Assembly (NCBI RefSeq): GCF_000963885.1
Contig: NZ_BALE01000028.1
Span: forward strand, 41,756 to 105,755
Reading direction: 5' to 3'
Source: Tanticharoenia sakaeratensis NBRC 103193
Lineage (GTDB): Bacteria > Pseudomonadota > Alphaproteobacteria > Acetobacterales > Acetobacteraceae
Length of the DNA: 64,000 nt
Under the pieces are notes generated by a model that had not been told where the DNA came from, ran no database searches, and saw nothing but the letters and a program-made list of their open reading frames with translations. This document shows positions 37,727-45,373 of this stretch, one piece after another. The position numbers and the translations under genes are program-made. The first letter of the stretch is position 1; each line of letters opens with the position of its first letter.

Positions 37727-38257
37727 ATGAGAAACAACGGACTGCCACGGGGTGTCGATCATCTGGGAATTACCGTGCCGGATCTGGAAGCGGCATCCGC
37801 GTTCCTGGTACAGGCGTTCGGCGCTGTGCCGCTTTATGACAACATGACGCGGGACAAGCCGCCATTTGGCGGGATCGAGGCGCAGCGGGTGCTGGGCGTC
37901 GTGCGGGGGGGCGAGGTGGTGGCCATGCGCATGTTGAAGCTCGGCAATGGCCCCGGGATCGAACTTTTCGAAATGCGCGCGCCGGAACAGGCGAAAGCGG
38001 CCCGTACCAGTGACATCGGCCTGCAGCATTTCGCGCTGTATGTGGACGATATCCACGCGGCGGCCTCCCGCTTCATCGAGGCCGGCGGTGTGCTGCTGAC
38101 CGAGCCCGGAGAGCAGCTCGGCATCGAGGAAGGCCAGGGCAATTTCTTCTGTTACGGACGGACGCCATGGGGCACGACCATCGAGCTGCTCTGCACGCCC
38201 GACCGCAGCGGTTTCGAGGATATCGAGCCTGTTCCGCGCTATGTTCCGCCAGCCTGA
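37727..38257 (+). CDS. VOC (glyoxalase/dioxygenase fold) protein
   Basis: A 176-aa vicinal-oxygen-chelate protein. The first module opens RGVDHLGITVPDLEAASAFL and the second QHFALYVDDIHAAASRFIEAGG, with DPWG-like PWGTTIELL near the end. Candidate metal ligands are His12 and the Glu of TTIELL. The fold covers glyoxalases, epimerases, and ring-cleaving dioxygenases; the substrate cannot be told. It follows the exported cupin gene and is closed by a terminator-like hairpin. Confidence 0.85.
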   Translation: MRNNGLPRGVDHLGITVPDLEAASAFLVQAFGAVPLYDNMTRDKPPFGGIEAQRVLGVVRGGEVVAMRMLKLGNGPGIELFEMRAPEQAKAARTSDIGLQHFALYVDDIHAAASRFIEAGGVLLTEPGEQLGIEEGQGNFFCYGRTPWGTTIELLCTPDRSGFEDIEPVPRYVPPA

Positions 38258-38312
38258 CGGATCGTCAAATTGTCGAGTAATAGAAGCAGGTTAGACGCTC
38301 TGACGGGACTGT

Positions 38313-38348
38313 GATTCGCGACGCATCAAAGTCGCGAATCCGTGTTTT
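38313..38348 (+). terminator. Terminator hairpin after the cupin-VOC operon
   Basis: GATTCGCGAC (38313-38322) and GTCGCGAATC (38331-38340) pair perfectly over 10 bp with an 8-base loop, followed by CGTGTTTTG. It ends about 40 bp before the next gene. Confidence 0.65.
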
Positions 38349-38384
38349 GCGAAGTTTGAGCGCGCTGTCCTAGATGGGCTGGCC

Positions 38385-39188
38385 ATGAACGATACTCAGC
38401 CATCCTCCCAGTCTTCTCGTCGGACCGACGCGGTGCAGCGGCTTGCCGACATGTTCCTGTCGGCACGTCACACGCGTCAGCCGATCGAGCAGACTCCGCC
38501 GGACCTCGTGCCGCCGGATCGGGACGCGGCCTATGCCGTTCAGGATGCGGTTGTAACCGCGCTCACGCCCGAGCTTGGTCCGATCGGGGGCTGGAAGGTC
38601 GGCGCGCAGACGGTCACAGCCGAACCGTTCTGCTCGCCAATTCACCAGGCCACGATCTACGGGGACAATGTCACGGTTCCGGCCGAGATGTTCGCGCATC
38701 CCGGTGTGGAGGCGGAAATCGCCTATCGTTTCGGGCATGCCCTTTCGCCGCGGGACCTGCCGTATACCGAAGGCGAGGTTCTGGGCGCGATCGCTTCGGC
38801 GCATGCAGCGATCGAGATCTACGACACGCGCTTTGCCAAGCCGCACTCGCAGGACTGGCTTGCGCATCTGGCCGATCAGGGCAGCCATGGCGCGATGATG
38901 ATCGGGCCTGCGGTGACGTCGTGGCAATCCCTGGTTCCGGTCGAGCAGGACGTGGTCGAAATCATCAATGGGGAGACGGTTTTTTCGCATAAGGGCGGAA
39001 ATTCCGCGGGGGATACGCGGCGGCTTCTGGTCTGGCTCGCGAACGAGGCGTCAAGGCGAGGATATGGCATCGCGGCCGGTGCGGTCGTGATTTCCGGGTC
39101 GACAACCGGAACGACATTCGTCGGAAGCAAGTCGAACATCACTGTGCGCTTTCCGGGCTTTTCGGAAGTTTCGGCGTTCCTCGCCTGA
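38385..39188 (+). CDS. 2-keto-4-pentenoate hydratase/FAH-family protein
   Basis: A 267-aa protein of the fumarylacetoacetate-hydrolase fold, hydratase/decarboxylase branch (MhpD/DmpE-like). It shows GWKVGAQTVTAEPF, the metal-ligand segment HPGVEAEIAYRFG, an acidic site in AAIEIYDTRF, and GAVVISGSTTGTTFV near the end. These enzymes hydrate or decarboxylate 2-oxo acids from catechol breakdown, but no such pathway surrounds it. It stands between a terminator and the porin gene. Confidence 0.82.
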   Translation: MNDTQPSSQSSRRTDAVQRLADMFLSARHTRQPIEQTPPDLVPPDRDAAYAVQDAVVTALTPELGPIGGWKVGAQTVTAEPFCSPIHQATIYGDNVTVPAEMFAHPGVEAEIAYRFGHALSPRDLPYTEGEVLGAIASAHAAIEIYDTRFAKPHSQDWLAHLADQGSHGAMMIGPAVTSWQSLVPVEQDVVEIINGETVFSHKGGNSAGDTRRLLVWLANEASRRGYGIAAGAVVISGSTTGTTFVGSKSNITVRFPGFSEVSAFLA

Positions 39189-39263
39189 ACAGGTCGGCTT
39201 GGCCGGTTGTCCGGCCAGACTCTGCGGGCTGAGAGGAATTCCCCGTTCGGGATCGGTCTCGTT

Positions 39264-40670
39264 ATGTCATCACGAAATAGTATCGTTACGCAGGCGCTTC
39301 GTGTGCGCCTGCCGATGGCCTGCGCGCTCGCATTCGGCGCGGTCGTTATCTGTGCTTCCAGGGCCGAAGCGCAGGTACGCGGGCCTGTGTCCATTACCGG
39401 CCCATCGTTCGCGCTCGACACGCCGACCGCCTACGAAAACACGCCCTTCACGCCGAAGGTGGAACATGTGCTCGGCACATGGGACGGCATCCTGCCGTGG
39501 CTGAACAGCCATGGGGTTGGCGTTGTCATCGATTATACCAGCGAAAGCGCAATCCTGCTGGATGGCGGCCACGGTAGCGATGCCGGCTACGCCCATCAGG
39601 TCGGCGCTGAACTGGATATCGACTGGGGGAAGCTGATCGGCTGGCAGGGCTTTCGCACGCATGCTGTCGTCGTCAATCGCGCAGGCCATAATCTGAGCGC
39701 CGATTACGGCGACAAGTCGCTGGCCGGAATCCAGGAAATCTATGGCGGCGGCGGCAATGTCGGCGTGCATCTCGTGTACGTCTATGGCACGCAGGATTTG
39801 GCAGGCGGCCGCGTTCAGATCGCCGCGGGCAAGATGCCGGTCAACATCGATTTCTCGGCATCGCCGCTTTATTGCACTTTCATGACGAAATCGATCTGCG
39901 GCAATCCGAAGGCACTCACACGCGGAGCTGCGGGCTTTGCAACCTATCCGGGTTCGGTCTGGGGCGGTCGCGTCCGGACATGGCCGGCTGACGGGTTCTA
40001 TGCGCAGGTCGGTGTCTATGGGGCGAACCCGGATCTCAACACCAACCAGTATGACCGGACGGGCTTCAATTTTTCCACTAATCTCTATACGGGTTTTTAC
40101 GTACCGGCCGAAGTCGGAATCATCCCGTCGTTCGGTCCCAACCATCTGGTCGGGCATTACAAGCTTGGCGTCGGATACGACAGCTCGCCTTACGCCGACT
40201 GGCTGCGCGATAACGGGGGCGGCATCGCCTATCTGACCAAAAAACCGGCGCGCATGGACCAGGGCAAGACGCAGCTCTGGATCGAGGGTGATCAGATGCT
40301 TATCCGCAATGGGCATGGCCCGCTTAACGGGCTCTATGCGATGGCGGGATTCGTCCGTAACACACCGCAGACATCGGGGTACCGCTACGAGTTCTATGCC
40401 GGTCTGGTCGGTCGCGGGGTGATCCGTGCGCGGCCGCTCGATACGGTCGGCGTAATGTTCACGCGCACTGAGGCAAGTCCCGAACTGATTGCCCTGCAGG
40501 ATCTCGAATACGGCCTGGGCCGCAAGAGTCTGCCGAACTCGGCCACGGCACCGCAATCATGGGTTCAGGTGTTCGAAGCCACCTACAAATTTCCACGTCA
40601 TGAACGGCTTCGCGTTCCAGCCGGATTTCCAGCACATCATGCAGCCCAATCTGCAGCGCAACAAGCATGA
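39264..40670 (+). CDS. OprB-family carbohydrate-selective porin, frameshifted near C-terminus
   Basis: A 468-aa outer-membrane porin that passes sugars. A signal peptide (core MACALAFGAVVICA, cleavage ASRAEAQ) leads into an OprB barrel with alternating aromatic strands (WGGRVRTWPADGFYAQVGVYGANPD). Normal OprB proteins end in a strand of the type FQPDFQYI.P. Here the reading frame turns to PRHERLRVPAGFPAHH and stops at 40670, while the +1 frame carries on from the same point as FHVMNGFAFQPDFQHIMQPN and ends at 40710. One extra C in TTTCCACG (40591-40598) explains this. A mutation or a sequencing error would look the same. Confidence 0.88.
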   Translation: MSSRNSIVTQALRVRLPMACALAFGAVVICASRAEAQVRGPVSITGPSFALDTPTAYENTPFTPKVEHVLGTWDGILPWLNSHGVGVVIDYTSESAILLDGGHGSDAGYAHQVGAELDIDWGKLIGWQGFRTHAVVVNRAGHNLSADYGDKSLAGIQEIYGGGGNVGVHLVYVYGTQDLAGGRVQIAAGKMPVNIDFSASPLYCTFMTKSICGNPKALTRGAAGFATYPGSVWGGRVRTWPADGFYAQVGVYGANPDLNTNQYDRTGFNFSTNLYTGFYVPAEVGIIPSFGPNHLVGHYKLGVGYDSSPYADWLRDNGGGIAYLTKKPARMDQGKTQLWIEGDQMLIRNGHGPLNGLYAMAGFVRNTPQTSGYRYEFYAGLVGRGVIRARPLDTVGVMFTRTEASPELIALQDLEYGLGRKSLPNSATAPQSWVQVFEATYKFPRHERLRVPAGFPAHHAAQSAAQQA

Positions 40671-40971
40671 CGTGGATGCGATGGATCTGAAGCTCCACGT
40701 CGTGATGTGAGTGCCCGGCGCGCGCCGCCTCGTCGGAAGGTGATGAGGCGCGTCTCACGGTAGAATCTGAAACAGTTGTCAAACCCGAACGAACAGGTAA
40801 GGCACTACCGGCATAGACCCGGGTTGCGTGATGTAAACGCATGGTAATGATATCGGTGCATTGTTTTCGCGCCCGTGCATGCCATTGTAGGGCCGCGGAT
40901 GCTTTTTTAGGCATTTGTGGCTAGAACAGCGCCGACGTCGGTACGGGGCTGACGATAGAGGTTGCTGACGC

Positions 40972-42144
40972 GTGCACGAGCTTGGGATCGATATCGAGGC
41001 GATCGGCCGGATCCCGGCTGTCGTCTCTATCCTTGATGTCGTCAGCCATATGACCGGCATGGGATTCGTGGCGGTTGCCCGGGTCGCCGGAGACCGCTGG
41101 ATCGCGTGCAGCACGAAGGACACGATCGGCTTCGGGGTGCAGTCCGGCGATGAACTCGATGTCGAGACGACGATCTGCCACGAGGTCCGCCAGCATCGGA
41201 CCCCCGTGATCATCGATCATGTCGAAAAAGACGAAATCTACTGCGGTCATGCAACGCCGCAGATGTATCAATTCCAGAGCTACATCTCGATGCCGATTTA
41301 CCTGTCGGATGGCAGTTTTTTCGGCACGCTCTGCGCGATCGATCCCAAGCCGCGCAAGCTGGACACACCTGAAATCAGGGGCGCGTTCACGCTGTTCGCC
41401 GAGCTGATCGGTCTTCATCTCAGCTCGAACGAGACCCTCAAGGCGACGCAGGCCGCGCTGCGGACGGAGCGTGAGGATGCCAAGCTGCGCGAGCAGTTCA
41501 TCGCGGTTCTCGGACATGACCTGCGCAATCCGCTGGCATCGATCCAGGCCGGGACGCGCCTTCTGCGCCGCAATCCCGAGCGAGGGGACATGGTCCTCAT
41601 GCAGATGGAGCGCAGTGTCCAGCGCATGGCGGGCCTCATCGACAACATCATGGATTTCACGCGCGGCCGCCTCGGCGGAGGCCTGTCGCTCGAGATCAAT
41701 CCCGATGTGGCACTGGAGGCACTGCTGCAGCAGGTCGTGTCGGAGGTTCGGGCCACGAATCCCGATCATCCGATCGACTGTGCGATCGACCTGCCGTCCG
41801 TCGTGCCGTGCGATGCCGCCCGGATCGGGCAGATGTTCTCCAATCTTCTGGTCAATGCCGTAACCCACGGCACGCCTCATCGCCCGGTTCACGTCATGGC
41901 CCGGATTCACGAGGCCGTCTTCGAGCTGTCGGTGACGAACGAGGGCATGGCGATTCCGGACGAAGCGATGGGCAGCCTGTTCCAGCCCTTCTTCCGCGCG
42001 CAGGTACGGGCCAGCCAGCAGGGCCTTGGCCTCGGGTTGTACATTGCGGCCGAGATTGCGCAGGCGCATGGAGGGACGCTCGCCGTGGCCTCCACGGCGG
42101 ACGCCACGTGCTTCACGTTCCGGATGCCGCTCCAACTCGTCTAG
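40972..42144 (+). CDS. GAF-domain sensor histidine kinase
   Basis: A 390-aa soluble kinase starting at a GTG; an in-frame stop two codons upstream rules out a longer form. Residues 1-160 are a GAF domain (TTICHEVRQHRTPVIIDHV and SYISMPIYLSDGSFFGTLCAIDP are characteristic). The kinase part has the H box with His182 in VLGHDLRNPLASI, the N box SNLLVNAVTHG, and the G box GLGLGLYIAAEIAQAHGG. No membrane helix. It has two Cys/His-rich positions in the GAF domain (TTICHE, YCGHA) that could hold a ligand. No response regulator gene lies nearby, so it is an orphan. Confidence 0.9.
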   Translation: MHELGIDIEAIGRIPAVVSILDVVSHMTGMGFVAVARVAGDRWIACSTKDTIGFGVQSGDELDVETTICHEVRQHRTPVIIDHVEKDEIYCGHATPQMYQFQSYISMPIYLSDGSFFGTLCAIDPKPRKLDTPEIRGAFTLFAELIGLHLSSNETLKATQAALRTEREDAKLREQFIAVLGHDLRNPLASIQAGTRLLRRNPERGDMVLMQMERSVQRMAGLIDNIMDFTRGRLGGGLSLEINPDVALEALLQQVVSEVRATNPDHPIDCAIDLPSVVPCDAARIGQMFSNLLVNAVTHGTPHRPVHVMARIHEAVFELSVTNEGMAIPDEAMGSLFQPFFRAQVRASQQGLGLGLYIAAEIAQAHGGTLAVASTADATCFTFRMPLQLV

Positions 42145-42171
42145 GCTCCGACGCAAGCAGCTTGTCGGAGC
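42145..42171 (+). terminator. Hairpin after the histidine kinase gene
   Basis: GCTCCGAC (42145-42152) and GTCGGAGC (42164-42171) form an 8-bp stem that can extend by AAG/CTT with a two-base bulge. It overlaps the end of the kinase gene and lacks a T run. The 270 bp that follow hold no gene. Confidence 0.4.
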
Positions 42172-42443
42172 TTGGGGTGTCATCGGGCACGCCATCGGGT
42201 AAGGCTCGACAGCCGCCTGTTCGCGCATTGGCGTCCGGCGTCCGGTAACGACCGTGCGTCGCCGGGCCGTACGACTGCTTGTGATGTCATGGCCCTTGCA
42301 CCGCGAACGACATGCAGCCTTCAATCCTGCATCGTATAGTCCGGATCGAACGGCCCTATAAATCCGGAAACACCATGTCATATTTGCTTCTTGACTGATC
42401 TTTCCGATACCCTTTTCCGACATGGCGCAAAAGGGAGAAAACG

Positions 42444-43694
42444 ATGACCAATATTGCAGCGCTTCTAGCTGATGCGGCAGTGTTCGTGCTCCTTCCATGG
42501 GGAGTGTGGCGACTTGCAAGACGTGCAATACCGATTGCGGTTCTTCCTATACTTGTAGGGATTACTCTTGCGGTCCTTCATGCGCCCGTGCAGGCGATCC
42601 ATATACCGTCCGTCTGGGGAGACGATATCGGCTGGGCCGCGGTTCTGGTGCTGGCTTTCACGGCCGGTCTGGAGATGTGGCAGCATCCGGGCGAAGATCG
42701 TACCGTGCAGTCCGTGCCGCAGCCGTCGCTCGGGCGCCTGCTGGCCGGTGCCGCGGTCGCGCTGGGTGGCCCGTTCCTGATCGGTTCGGTGCTTGTCTAT
42801 ACGTTCTTCCTGCCGTTGCATGGCTGGGCGCCGGCGCATGCGTCGCCCGGGATCGCCGCGGCCTCGATCGGACTGTGCATCGCCGTCAGCGCGCTGCCCG
42901 TGCTGATCGGCCTCGTGCGGGAGCTGGAACCAGGCCAGCGTCCCCTCGGGCAGCTCGCCCTCAAGCTGGCTGTCGTGGACGATGCCGCGCTGTGGATCGG
43001 GCTGGCCCTGCTACAGTTCGCGGCCAAGGGAGCGGCGGCGCTGCATGGCTGGACCGGACTGGAAGGGCTTGCGATCCTCCTGCTGGTCGGGCTCGCAATG
43101 GCCGGCAGCTGGGCGGCACGACACTTCCGTCATGCGCGCCTGTGGGTCATCTGGGCCTGCGTCCCGGTGTATCTGATCGCGGGATCCTGGGCGAGCCACG
43201 AGCTTGGGCTGCACGAACTGATCGGCGCGTATTTCGCGGGTGCCATCATGCCGCCGTCCTGGGTGCGACGCCTGCCGGTGGAGCGTGTCGGCACGTTCTC
43301 GCTCATCTGGCTCGCCCCGATGTTCTTCGGCCATAGCGGGCTGCGGATCGACGGCGATGCGTTGACTTGGCCGTCGGTCGTGGCGTCGCTGGCGCTCGTC
43401 GTGATCTCCATCGTGACCAAGATCGGCTCGGTCTACGCGTTCCCGCCGGCATCCGGATTGTCGCGGCGGCAAGCGCTGGGCCTCGGGTCACTGCTGCAAT
43501 GCAAGGGTCTGATGGAAATCGTCGCCGCGACGATCCTGCACGGCAAGGGCATGCTGTCGGACTTCGCATTCGCATCGCTGATGGTGCTGGCCGTCATTTC
43601 GACGACGCTGACGGGTCCGCTGTTCCGGCTGACGGCGCCGCGCGCACGGAAGGCGGATATGCCGGCTGTGGGCGCCGGGGCCGTGGTCGAATAA
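42444..43694 (+). CDS. Cation/proton antiporter (CPA2, Kef/NapA-type)
   Basis: A 416-aa inner-membrane protein with about 11-12 hydrophobic segments. It keeps the paired-acid motif of CPA2 exchangers (LAVVDDAALWIGLA in helix 6) and the SALPVLIGLV unwound-helix region; the helix near the end reads SLLQCKGLMEIVAATILHGKG, the usual G(x)NxRG(x)E-type segment in altered form. It lacks the C-terminal TrkA-N domain of KefB/C. A role in pH or Na+/K+ balance is likely, fitting an acid-producing organism. An AAGGGAG ribosome site precedes the ATG. Confidence 0.88.
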   Translation: MTNIAALLADAAVFVLLPWGVWRLARRAIPIAVLPILVGITLAVLHAPVQAIHIPSVWGDDIGWAAVLVLAFTAGLEMWQHPGEDRTVQSVPQPSLGRLLAGAAVALGGPFLIGSVLVYTFFLPLHGWAPAHASPGIAAASIGLCIAVSALPVLIGLVRELEPGQRPLGQLALKLAVVDDAALWIGLALLQFAAKGAAALHGWTGLEGLAILLLVGLAMAGSWAARHFRHARLWVIWACVPVYLIAGSWASHELGLHELIGAYFAGAIMPPSWVRRLPVERVGTFSLIWLAPMFFGHSGLRIDGDALTWPSVVASLALVVISIVTKIGSVYAFPPASGLSRRQALGLGSLLQCKGLMEIVAATILHGKGMLSDFAFASLMVLAVISTTLTGPLFRLTAPRARKADMPAVGAGAVVE

Positions 43695-43892
43695 CGGCCG
43701 CGATACTCAGGCCGGCAAAGGCCGAAGGAAGCAGGACGCTTCAGGGCGCCCGGATCGCGTATCTTGCACGGAGCAATGCCGGGGAGGCGGCCATAGCGTT
43801 TCTGCCGGGGAACCCGCAGCACGGAACGGTATCGAGAGAATGTTGCCGGAAGGCGAGGCGGCTGGTGCCGTTCGGAGAGGCCCCCGAAAAGA

Positions 43893-43922
43893 AGAGGCTG
43901 GCAGGGTGTCCTGCCAGCCTCT
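43893..43922 (-). terminator. Strong terminator of the adhAB operon
   Basis: AGAGGCTGGCAGG (43893-43905) and CCTGCCAGCCTCT (43910-43922) form a perfect 13-bp stem with a 4-base loop. On the minus strand it is followed by TCTTTT, and it lies 30 bp past the adhB stop. It can also stop transcription from the antiporter gene. Confidence 0.88.
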
Positions 43923-43952
43923 TTCCTGTCGGCCGTTACGAAGCGTTGACCG

Positions 43953-45347
43953 TTACTGGGCCTCGTCGGCGCCGGTGTGTGTCTCCGGAGAGAACGTCCA
44001 GCCTTCGCCGTAGGGCTGCGGGTGGAGGAAGCCCCAGCCGTTGCTGGCCGTGTTCCAGCCCGCCGTCGATTCGGACGGAGTGACGCTGGCGAAGCGACGA
44101 ATATCGCCCGTGCTGACCGTGCCGGCTGCCGAGTTGCCCCAGGCATGGCGGACATAGTCGACGACCATGGCGACCTGCTCGGGCGTCAGGGCATGCTGGT
44201 AACCCGGCATGGCGACGGCCGAGGGCGCCCAGTTCGTCGGCGGCAGGACGCCGCCATGGACCACGACGTTGACGATCGAGGCCGGGTTCTGGGTCTGCAG
44301 CACGGGGTTGCCGGCAAGCGGCGGGAACATGCGGGCGACGCCGCTGCCGTCGTTCTGATGGCAGATCGCGCACTGGGCGACGTAGATGCCCGCACCGCTC
44401 GAGTTCGACGGGGCGGTCGAGGCCAGTGTCTGCGCTGTCGACGGGTCATAGGTATAATGGCCCGAGGCCGGCACGCCCGGCGCCGTCTTCAGGTAGTGGG
44501 CGATGGCGTGCAGATCTTCGTCGGTCAGATGCTGCGTGCTCCAGGCGACCACGTCGCCCATGCCGCCGAAGACAGCCGCGTGGTCGGTACGGCCGGTCTT
44601 GAGGAACAGGGCGATGTCGTCTTCGGACCACGTGCCGAGGCCCTGCACGGGATCGTTGCGCAGGCTGGGCGCGACCCAGTTGTCGATCGGTGCGCCGCCC
44701 GAGAGATAGGACGCGTCGGTGGCGGCAAGGGATTTCTCCTGCATGCCCATGCCGCGCGGCGTATGACAGGCGCCGCAATGACCGGGTGCCGTGACGAGGT
44801 ATTCGCCGCGCGCCGCGACAGCATCCTCACCAGGGGTCGGCACGAAGGGGCCGGGCTTCGGTGCATACACCATGCGCCAGACGGCCAGCGGCCAGCGCAT
44901 GGACATCGGCCAGGAGATGTCGACGGGGTGATCCGGCTGGTTCACCGGGGCCACGCCATGCATGAAGTAGGCATAGAGCGCGCGGATATCGCTGTCCGAC
45001 ATATGAGCGAAGGACGGGTAGGGCATCGCCGGATAGAGCGTCGCGCCGTCCTTGCGGATGCCCGCGCGGATGGCGCGGGTGAAGTCCTCGAGCGAGTAGG
45101 TGCCGATACCGGTCTGGGGATCAGGCGTGATGTTGGTGGAGTAGATCGTGCCGACCGGTGTCGAGATCTTCAGGCCGCCCGCGAATGCGCGACCATGAAG
45201 GGACGTGTGACAGGCGACGCAGTCGCCCGTGCGGGCGACATAGGCGCCCTGTTTGACAAGGTCCGGGTCGTCCAGCCCTTCGGCCAGCGCGACGGGGGCG
45301 GTAGCAAGCGCGAGCGTTGCGGCCAGCGCGAGTGAGAAGGTTTTCAT
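43953..45347 (-). CDS. adhB: Alcohol dehydrogenase cytochrome c subunit (three hemes)
   Basis: A 464-aa periplasmic, membrane-anchored cytochrome, subunit II of the PQQ alcohol dehydrogenase. A Sec signal peptide (cleavage VALAEG) is followed by three heme c sites: CVACH, CGACH and CAICH. It takes electrons from AdhA and reduces ubiquinone. Axial Met ligands are expected in the YPAMPYPSF and later ..AMPGYQH segments. The length agrees with acetic acid bacterial AdhB (about 460-480). It follows adhA with a 26-bp gap and ends in a strong terminator. The small AdhS subunit is not in view. Confidence 0.96.
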   Translation of the reverse strand: MKTFSLALAATLALATAPVALAEGLDDPDLVKQGAYVARTGDCVACHTSLHGRAFAGGLKISTPVGTIYSTNITPDPQTGIGTYSLEDFTRAIRAGIRKDGATLYPAMPYPSFAHMSDSDIRALYAYFMHGVAPVNQPDHPVDISWPMSMRWPLAVWRMVYAPKPGPFVPTPGEDAVAARGEYLVTAPGHCGACHTPRGMGMQEKSLAATDASYLSGGAPIDNWVAPSLRNDPVQGLGTWSEDDIALFLKTGRTDHAAVFGGMGDVVAWSTQHLTDEDLHAIAHYLKTAPGVPASGHYTYDPSTAQTLASTAPSNSSGAGIYVAQCAICHQNDGSGVARMFPPLAGNPVLQTQNPASIVNVVVHGGVLPPTNWAPSAVAMPGYQHALTPEQVAMVVDYVRHAWGNSAAGTVSTGDIRRFASVTPSESTAGWNTASNGWGFLHPQPYGEGWTFSPETHTGADEAQ

Positions 45348-45373
45348 CGCAACGTTTCCTCGATGCCAGCCGA

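Noticed and set aside
40921..42528. 535-codon minus-strand frame opposite the GAF kinase
   Set aside because: GAF and kinase motifs fix the plus-strand gene; the antisense frame is a composition shadow.
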